A stretch of DNA of 9,973 nucleotides from JBDKUD01 sp039679805 (GTDB lineage Bacteria > Bacillota > Syntrophomonadia > Syntrophomonadales > Syntrophomonadaceae). A program made the position numbers and the translations under genes. Of the stretch, positions 6,001 through 9,973 are shown one piece after another. Every line of letters starts with the position of its first letter. Positions within the stretch are counted from its first letter, which is position 1. Below the pieces are notes generated by a model. It saw only the letters and a program-made list of their open reading frames with translations. It did not search any database and had not been told where the DNA came from. The stretch is taken from assembly GCA_039679805.1 (NCBI GenBank), contig JBDKUD010000390.1, positions 1 to 9,973 of the forward strand. The letters are read 5' to 3'.

Positions 6001-9000
6001 GCGGGAACTGGAATATACCAGGTTACGGTTGGAGTCTGCGCATATCCTTCAATACCTGATGTAACACTTCCTCCATAACTCCACCGGTGTTTATCCGCAT
6101 CATAATGGAATTCCAGCCCGGCCTGCATGGTAAGATTTATATCCCTCTTGGCTGTATTCAATATCATGCCGGCAAGATTTAATTTACTTTCTTCTTCGCT
6201 GCTACCGGATTCATCACAGTTTACCAGCACCAGACTGCCTTTATTTCCTTTTAAATCAAACTCAGCTGTGAAATTCGGATATAGTTTAATGTTTACTTCG
6301 TTTTTACCGAAAAAAGGTATATCGTTCGGAAAAGTATCTCCTTGAATATTCTGCTCAATTATACCCAGTGCAAAATTAGCAGTGCTGGTATAATTTATAT
6401 TGGCATTACCCGAGCAGCCTTCTTTGCCATAACGCCACTGAACCAATCCCTCTAAAGGATTGGATGCTACAATGAATTTTCCATAGTAGACAGGCGAACG
6501 TTTTCCGTCAATGTCAACTGCATAAACCTGCATTTCACCACCCGGCCCAAAATCCCTGCCAACATTAAAGCTAAATTCCTGGTTAGCAGTGAATTTCCCC
6601 CCCGGGGTAATAACTTCAATACTCCCCGGACTTTTACCTCGCCAGTCAATATCCGGATTAAACTTTACCTGCAGATCAACTCCATCCAAAAATACCGCCC
6701 CATTATCCAAACGGTTAACATCAATATACATTTGCACGTTTTTTATATAGGGTAGATCAATAGGCGGGGGGGTTACTGTAACTGTACAGGTATCACTCAG
6801 GTTGTTGGTTGTAGTTGCGGTTATAATCGCTGTTCCTTCGGAAATAGGGGTAACAACACCGTTTTCTACCCGGGCAAAAGATTCGTTATTTGAGGTCCAG
6901 GTTATGTGGCGGTCAGCATTTTCGGGAGTTAAGATAGTGGTCAGGGTTGCCTTTCCCATTCCAGCCTGGAGGCTCAGGGTATTACGGTTCAATTTTATAG
7001 ATTGGGGAGGAATTGGAGGAACATAAGTAACATTTACCGTTTGGCTGCAGGATGCAGTTTTTCCTTTTTCGTTAGTAACTGTAAGGGTAATCGTAAAAGC
7101 ACCGGCATTATCATATAAATGTCGCGGATTAATTCCAGTATCAGTGGTTCCATCACCAAAGTCCCAGCTATAAGCAATAATACTGGATTCAGGCGCAGTA
7201 GAAGCTGATGCGTCAAACGATACTATGGTATTTGTATCCAGCGTTATAGGGCTAAAGCTAAAGGATGGTACTGGAGGTAAGGTATAAATCTGGCTCATTG
7301 CAGGTACAGAACGGTACAATATCGCTCCATCTCCCAGTTCACCAAAGCAATTGCCCCCCCAGGTGTATACCTGCCCATTGCTGCTTAAGGCGGCACTGCT
7401 GTACTGGCTGGCAGCAATCGCCGAAATTTCCGGCAAACCCTCTACCTGAACCGGAGAATAGCAATAATCCCACATGCTGGCTTCCCCGTTGCCAATCTGT
7501 CCATCACCGTTATAACCCCAGGTCCAGACTTTACCGTCGCTGCCCAGAGCCATATTGTGGTATGAACCGGCAACAATAGCCTTGATATCGTTCAGGCCTG
7601 GTACCTGCACCCATTCCTGGCTATATGAAGGAGTCCCGCTGCCTATACCCAACTCGCCATAGCGGTTATCGCCCGAAGTCCACACACTGCCGTCATTTTT
7701 AAGACATAATTCACCATCGAATGCCTTAACATCGGACAGCCCCTCCTCTTGCTCGGGTACATCATATAAATGCCACACTGTGCCATCATATTTTATAACC
7801 TGGCTAAGGTCAGCTATATCGGCAACCCCATCTATAGATGTTACTTGGGTGGGGGCATAACCGTAGACTCCGTCGTGCTTGGCATAGCTGCCGCCCCATG
7901 ACCACAGGGTACCATCGTTTTTAAGCGCTAAAACAGAATCAGTGTCTGCAACAATCTTCTTAACATCCTGAATAGCTACCTGTAGAAAAACATCTGATTT
8001 CGAGATACTTGTTTCTACCCCCAGTTGACCGGAAGAATTATCTCCCTTAGTCCAGACCGAACCATCGTCCTTCAAAATCACCGTAAATGAGTAGTCGTCT
8101 ATTATACTTTTTACTCCTGCAGGCACTTCTAGTTGATAAGGATTTGAGTCACAGTCGCCCCAATGCCAGACTGAATCATCCAGTTTGGTAGTCACAAAAC
8201 TACAAGGATTACCACTAATTGATTCCACCTGGCTTTGTCCATTAACTTCACCAGACTGAGGTCGATTTTTGGAATCACCATTACCTAATTGACCGCAATA
8301 ATCAGCACCCCACATCCACAGAGTTCCATCTTCACGAATTGCCATTGCATAAGATCTTCCAGCCGAAATACTAGAAATGTTACTTAGCCCGCTTGCTACT
8401 ACCGGAATTCTACAGTCCGTTATTCCTCCATTTCCTAATTGACCACTTCCATTATCACCCCAACACCATACTGTACCATCATTCTTAACAGCCATGGAAA
8501 AAAAACCACCTGCGGCAATTGTCTTTACATTATCCAAACCCTGAATTAGAACCGGGGTACTGCTATTATTTTTATCTCCATTTCCTAGCTGACCGCTGCC
8601 ATTACTACCCCAAGCATATACCTGCCCGTTCTCAGCCAGGGCTAGACTGTGGCATTCCCCGGCAGCTATAGCAATTATTTTAGGCAAACCTATAACCTGC
8701 ACCGGGGAAAAGCGATCATTAGATAATCCGCTGGTGCCATCTCCTATTTCCCCATATGTATTCGAGCCCCACGCCCAAACGCTGCCATCGCTCTGCAACG
8801 CTAAAGCATGCCTATAGCCAGCACTAACGGCGATAATATTCTGTAGCCCACTTACCTCTGTTGGATAACAGCTTTCCTCGTGCCACTCGGCACCGGTGCC
8901 AAGTTCACCATCCCAATTGCTGCCCCAGGTATAGACTGAACCATAATAATCCAACGCTATTTGATATTCATTACCTGCCGCAATTTCTGTGATACCATAT

Positions 9001-9908
9001 AGCCCCCGTACCCTCCTGGCAAAGGTTACTATTGATGAATAATCGTACTCACTTTCGTCAATACCCAGCAAATTAAAATAATTATCTCCCCATGCCCAAA
9101 CTGTCCCATCAGACTTTAAGGCCATAGACGCATGGCGCCCTGCCGAAACCATCTTAACTGGCGATGTATTATAATAGCCATCATACCAGCCGTACACTCT
9201 TGATGGCGTAGTTCGGTACTCATGAGGCTGATCAGAATAATTACCCAGTTCGCCCATATAGTTATCACCCCAGGACCAGACACTTCCATCTTCCTTAACC
9301 ACCAGGGTATGGTCATCACCGCCAGCAGCGCTCTTAATTCCCACCGTATCAAAAGAGTTGCCTGAACTGCTTTCCATTTGAAGCATTCTTGGTTCCGTAC
9401 TAATATCCTGAGTCTCGCCTGATTGTGCGTCCTTCAATAATTTTCTTGTTTTCTCCTCATAGAAGCGTTGTTCCTCATATAGCCTATCGTAGTATTGCTC
9501 TGAATTTAATTCATCATCAAGTTTCTTGTTCTCATAGAAATCAGTTTGATAGTTTTCTGCCGGCTCAGCATTTATTGCTTCATTTAAAACTGGAGGCTCC
9601 GTAGAAGCCGCCGGTATATCCGTTACAGTTATCGTATCCTCCGAAACGGATAATGTTTCCTGAGTTTCAGGTTCCAGGCTTAGCGGGTCGATTATAATAT
9701 CTGCTCCACCCTCAACTTGAACGGAATTCTCTGCAGTCAGGCCCAACCCGCTCACCACAGTTTCAGATCCTTCTCGAGCATCTGCCAAATAGGGTCCTGT
9801 TAATCCAAGAAATAACTCCGGTATAAAACTACTCAATACCAGCCACAAAACCAACATTCCAGATAACTTTTGTCGTGTCTTTTTGCGCCCAGGAATTTTC
9901 ATATTCAT
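3003..9908 (-). CDS. Giant surface protein: 14 RCC1 units, PKD, Big2, second propeller region, two CARDB, SwmB-like domain and CFI-box tail
   Basis: A 2301-residue exported protein of unknown function. Residues 1-44 form a signal peptide: a basic GRKKTRQK stretch, a hydrophobic core at 17-36 and an ADA cleavage site at 42-44. Residues 45-190 are an acidic linker with a charged, possibly coiled-coil part at 121-160. RCC1-type units (AGxxHxxALxxDGxVWxWGxNxxGQLG) fill 190-875. A PKD domain with WDFGDG (915-920) follows at 878-961, then a Big2-like Ig domain at 968-1046. An Ig-like region (1050-1148) and an unrecognised Gly- and beta-rich region (1149-1470) come next. A seven-unit propeller-like region spans 1470-1850. 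CARDB-like domains lie at about 1853-1965 and 1971-2083, and a SwmB-like domain at 2090-2190. The tail starts with CFIATAAFGS (2197-2206) and ends in two hydrophobic helices (about 2254-2271 and 2274-2290) and RLRRRY. The first ATG (9908) gives an ATGA overlap with an upstream frame but abuts a run of six G. The ATG at 9902 has better ribosome-binding spacing (6 nt) and would shorten the protein by two residues. No terminator is evident after the stop. Confidence 0.95.
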   Translation of the reverse strand: MNMKIPGRKKTRQKLSGMLVLWLVLSSFIPELFLGLTGPYLADAREGSETVVSGLGLTAENSVQVEGGADIIIDPLSLEPETQETLSVSEDTITVTDIPAASTEPPVLNEAINAEPAENYQTDFYENKKLDDELNSEQYYDRLYEEQRFYEEKTRKLLKDAQSGETQDISTEPRMLQMESSSGNSFDTVGIKSAAGGDDHTLVVKEDGSVWSWGDNYMGELGNYSDQPHEYRTTPSRVYGWYDGYYNTSPVKMVSAGRHASMALKSDGTVWAWGDNYFNLLGIDESEYDYSSIVTFARRVRGLYGITEIAAGNEYQIALDYYGSVYTWGSNWDGELGTGAEWHEESCYPTEVSGLQNIIAVSAGYRHALALQSDGSVWAWGSNTYGEIGDGTSGLSNDRFSPVQVIGLPKIIAIAAGECHSLALAENGQVYAWGSNGSGQLGNGDKNNSSTPVLIQGLDNVKTIAAGGFFSMAVKNDGTVWCWGDNGSGQLGNGGITDCRIPVVASGLSNISSISAGRSYAMAIREDGTLWMWGADYCGQLGNGDSKNRPQSGEVNGQSQVESISGNPCSFVTTKLDDSVWHWGDCDSNPYQLEVPAGVKSIIDDYSFTVILKDDGSVWTKGDNSSGQLGVETSISKSDVFLQVAIQDVKKIVADTDSVLALKNDGTLWSWGGSYAKHDGVYGYAPTQVTSIDGVADIADLSQVIKYDGTVWHLYDVPEQEEGLSDVKAFDGELCLKNDGSVWTSGDNRYGELGIGSGTPSYSQEWVQVPGLNDIKAIVAGSYHNMALGSDGKVWTWGYNGDGQIGNGEASMWDYCYSPVQVEGLPEISAIAASQYSSAALSSNGQVYTWGGNCFGELGDGAILYRSVPAMSQIYTLPPVPSFSFSPITLDTNTIVSFDASASTAPESSIIAYSWDFGDGTTDTGINPRHLYDNAGAFTITLTVTNEKGKTASCSQTVNVTYVPPIPPQSIKLNRNTLSLQAGMGKATLTTILTPENADRHITWTSNNESFARVENGVVTPISEGTAIITATTTNNLSDTCTVTVTPPPIDLPYIKNVQMYIDVNRLDNGAVFLDGVDLQVKFNPDIDWRGKSPGSIEVITPGGKFTANQEFSFNVGRDFGPGGEMQVYAVDIDGKRSPVYYGKFIVASNPLEGLVQWRYGKEGCSGNANINYTSTANFALGIIEQNIQGDTFPNDIPFFGKNEVNIKLYPNFTAEFDLKGNKGSLVLVNCDESGSSEEESKLNLAGMILNTAKRDINLTMQAGLEFHYDADKHRWSYGGSVTSGIEGYAQTPTVTWYIPVPAFPSPVPVNGRMGLGIKYEASETLKDIIPVAASISSLAPYLAGESKLNPYGKVIGGVGIADKIEGQLIGKLGLEGCWASGNQPLCGFLPSELNIKGSIGAALILYKFTLETPVYEYNHQIYGAQEFQAEPGFTLLSRDYLKYGEPSFVKGGIHTVQSLEDTGEEPIKLNTYPYSEPTIVSSDNTRYLFWIDENLQRDPGLNGSPNSSELVFAIDKDNIRSNPLPVADDGTADFGVQAGLLPDGRILAVWENVSTKLPVDAGVNDMLGAMDIAYGIYSPDTGQWQNGSVISDTSLDCSPKLSIGTDGTAMICWTKNNSNKIWGDNQNPDGFMYSIWDGNTWSLPAAISTDFGSCIVHSSMWYNGQEACLVWESDTDNDLSTLNDRELVSVNYIKDQGWQTACRLTDNSVADSHPELVFDGQQILLFWLQDYNLMMSKGITPLSAELIVDNTKTSGDTSYKVISNPTQLDLLWAGPSPEGSDIYLTHWDSTNSLWGEPQQITHDVNLERNIAGCYTDADQFTLIYDKQEISDNEEGIPVAGRTDLCLLTHRESTDLKVENIILDNQNLLAGQDVNITANIVNTGETIPAGYAVSFFNGDPDNGGELIANVPASELIVTGGSQAITCTWTLPSSANATIFARVDLLPGWTDANTSNNILSKNITIAVPGEQTDLALAYLVPSNSFPKPGENLAIYTEVTNLGDTTITSPVTVKLYLGNPVMGGELISTQSTSSSLASSQASALTFNWTPSGNGRQYLYATIELPASAADDTQTSNNQLSTVVDVSSEPDYNPPAYIESTTGGGNTIIAVIFDKALYNNLSTDTALKQAVEFTPDGINYSNLSENDTVTINGSSLVVIFDSPLTGDTNKLRIAGNALKSVNGNVLESTVETENIKADECFIATAAFGSKFTWPVALLRHFRDQYLLTNIWGTAFVRFYYHHSPPIAASIAHSQSLRLLVRLLLAPVIAMVYMMYHPILTITILVLLIVFLVYGFRLRRRYVQA
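4359..5501 (-). repeat. Seven-unit propeller-like repeat region (protein level)
   Basis: Seven units of 45-60 residues share a pattern of P/S-x-hydrophobic, a D/N-G turn, then a hydrophobic strand ending in W. The strands end at residues 1491 (RYLFW), 1551 (ILAVW), 1614 (AMICW), 1672 (ACLVW), 1728 (ILLFW), 1773 (LDLLW) and 1825 (TLIY). The spacing and count suit a seven-bladed beta-propeller of the sialidase/BNR-like fold. No Asp-box or catalytic arginine triad was identified, so a binding role is more likely than an enzyme. Confidence 0.6.
7284..9341 (-). repeat. Array of about 14 RCC1-type repeats (protein level)
   Basis: Units of about 50 residues begin near residues 193, 255, 308, 361, 414, 464, 514, 565, 602, 652, 700, 728, 778 and 831 of the giant protein. 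Most carry DGxVWxWGxN followed by GELG or GQLG. Since RCC1 propellers have seven blades, 14 units suggest two propellers in tandem, roughly 190-560 and 560-875. Units 8, 10 and 11 are degenerate and lack the GxLG end. Confidence 0.85.
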
Positions 9909-9973
9909 CCCCCCACTGATGCCATATCCTCAACCTCAGGATCATTCTTCATAGGGAATAATTTTCGCTTTTT
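9905..9973 (-). CDS. Possible 3' end of an upstream gene (partial)
   Basis: An open frame enters from the right edge and runs 22 codons before a TGA that overlaps the first ATG of the giant gene as ATGA (9908-9905). The visible C-terminus is basic (KKRK) and then acidic (DPEVED), ending VGG. Four-base overlaps are typical of translationally coupled operon genes. No promoter is apparent in these 65 bases, which would agree with co-transcription. A 23-codon open frame can also occur by chance, and no family can be named. Confidence 0.4.
   Translation of the reverse strand, partial: KKRKLFPMKNDPEVEDMASVGG

Noticed and set aside
7265..7579. 104-codon plus-strand open frame within the giant gene
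   Set aside because: Antisense shadow of the RCC1 and PKD coding region, with no ribosome binding site and a composition unlike a real protein.

Overview
The window looks like a chromosomal segment of a Gram-positive-type anaerobe, most likely a clostridial Bacillota (Peptococcaceae or Syntrophomonadaceae-like). This placement is an inference. It rests on strong AGGAGG ribosome binding sites, a TTG start, an S-layer-homology (SLH) surface protein, AT-rich intergenic DNA and a moderate GC content. No rRNA, tRNA, CRISPR array, transposase or insertion sequence was seen.

Layout. Positions 1-650 (minus strand) hold the N-terminal 216 residues of a secreted protein with three SLH domains; its C-terminus lies outside the window. 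Positions 651-1378 are a 728-base AT-rich gap. It contains the SLH gene's ribosome binding site, a possible long structured leader, a perfect 17-bp hairpin, a weak promoter candidate and a perfect FNR-type dyad (TTGAT-N4-ATCAA). Positions 1379-1687 (plus) encode a 102-residue, three-helix holin-like membrane protein. It converges on fbaB (1751-2803, minus), a class I fructose-bisphosphate aldolase of the bacterial DhnA/FbaB type. One hairpin at 1700-1738 separates the two genes. fbaB has its own TATAAT-containing promoter region and a dyad in its leader.

Positions 3003-9908 (minus) are filled by one giant gene for a 2301-residue exported protein. In order it has: a signal peptide, a charged linker, 14 RCC1-type units (which would make two seven-bladed propellers), a PKD domain, a Big2-like Ig domain, an uncharacterised Gly- and beta-rich region, seven further propeller-like units, two CARDB-like domains, a SwmB-like Ig domain, and a CFIATA ('CFI-box') tail with two hydrophobic helices and a basic end. 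An open frame entering from the right edge ends in an ATGA overlap with this gene, suggesting another gene upstream in the same operon.

How the genes relate. Two of the genes are for the cell surface: the SLH protein, which would be held non-covalently on cell-wall polymer, and the giant propeller protein, which is probably membrane-anchored at its C-terminus. fbaB is central metabolism, probably gluconeogenesis, and is not obviously linked to them. The giant protein and the structured leader of the SLH gene are the parts most worth a second look.
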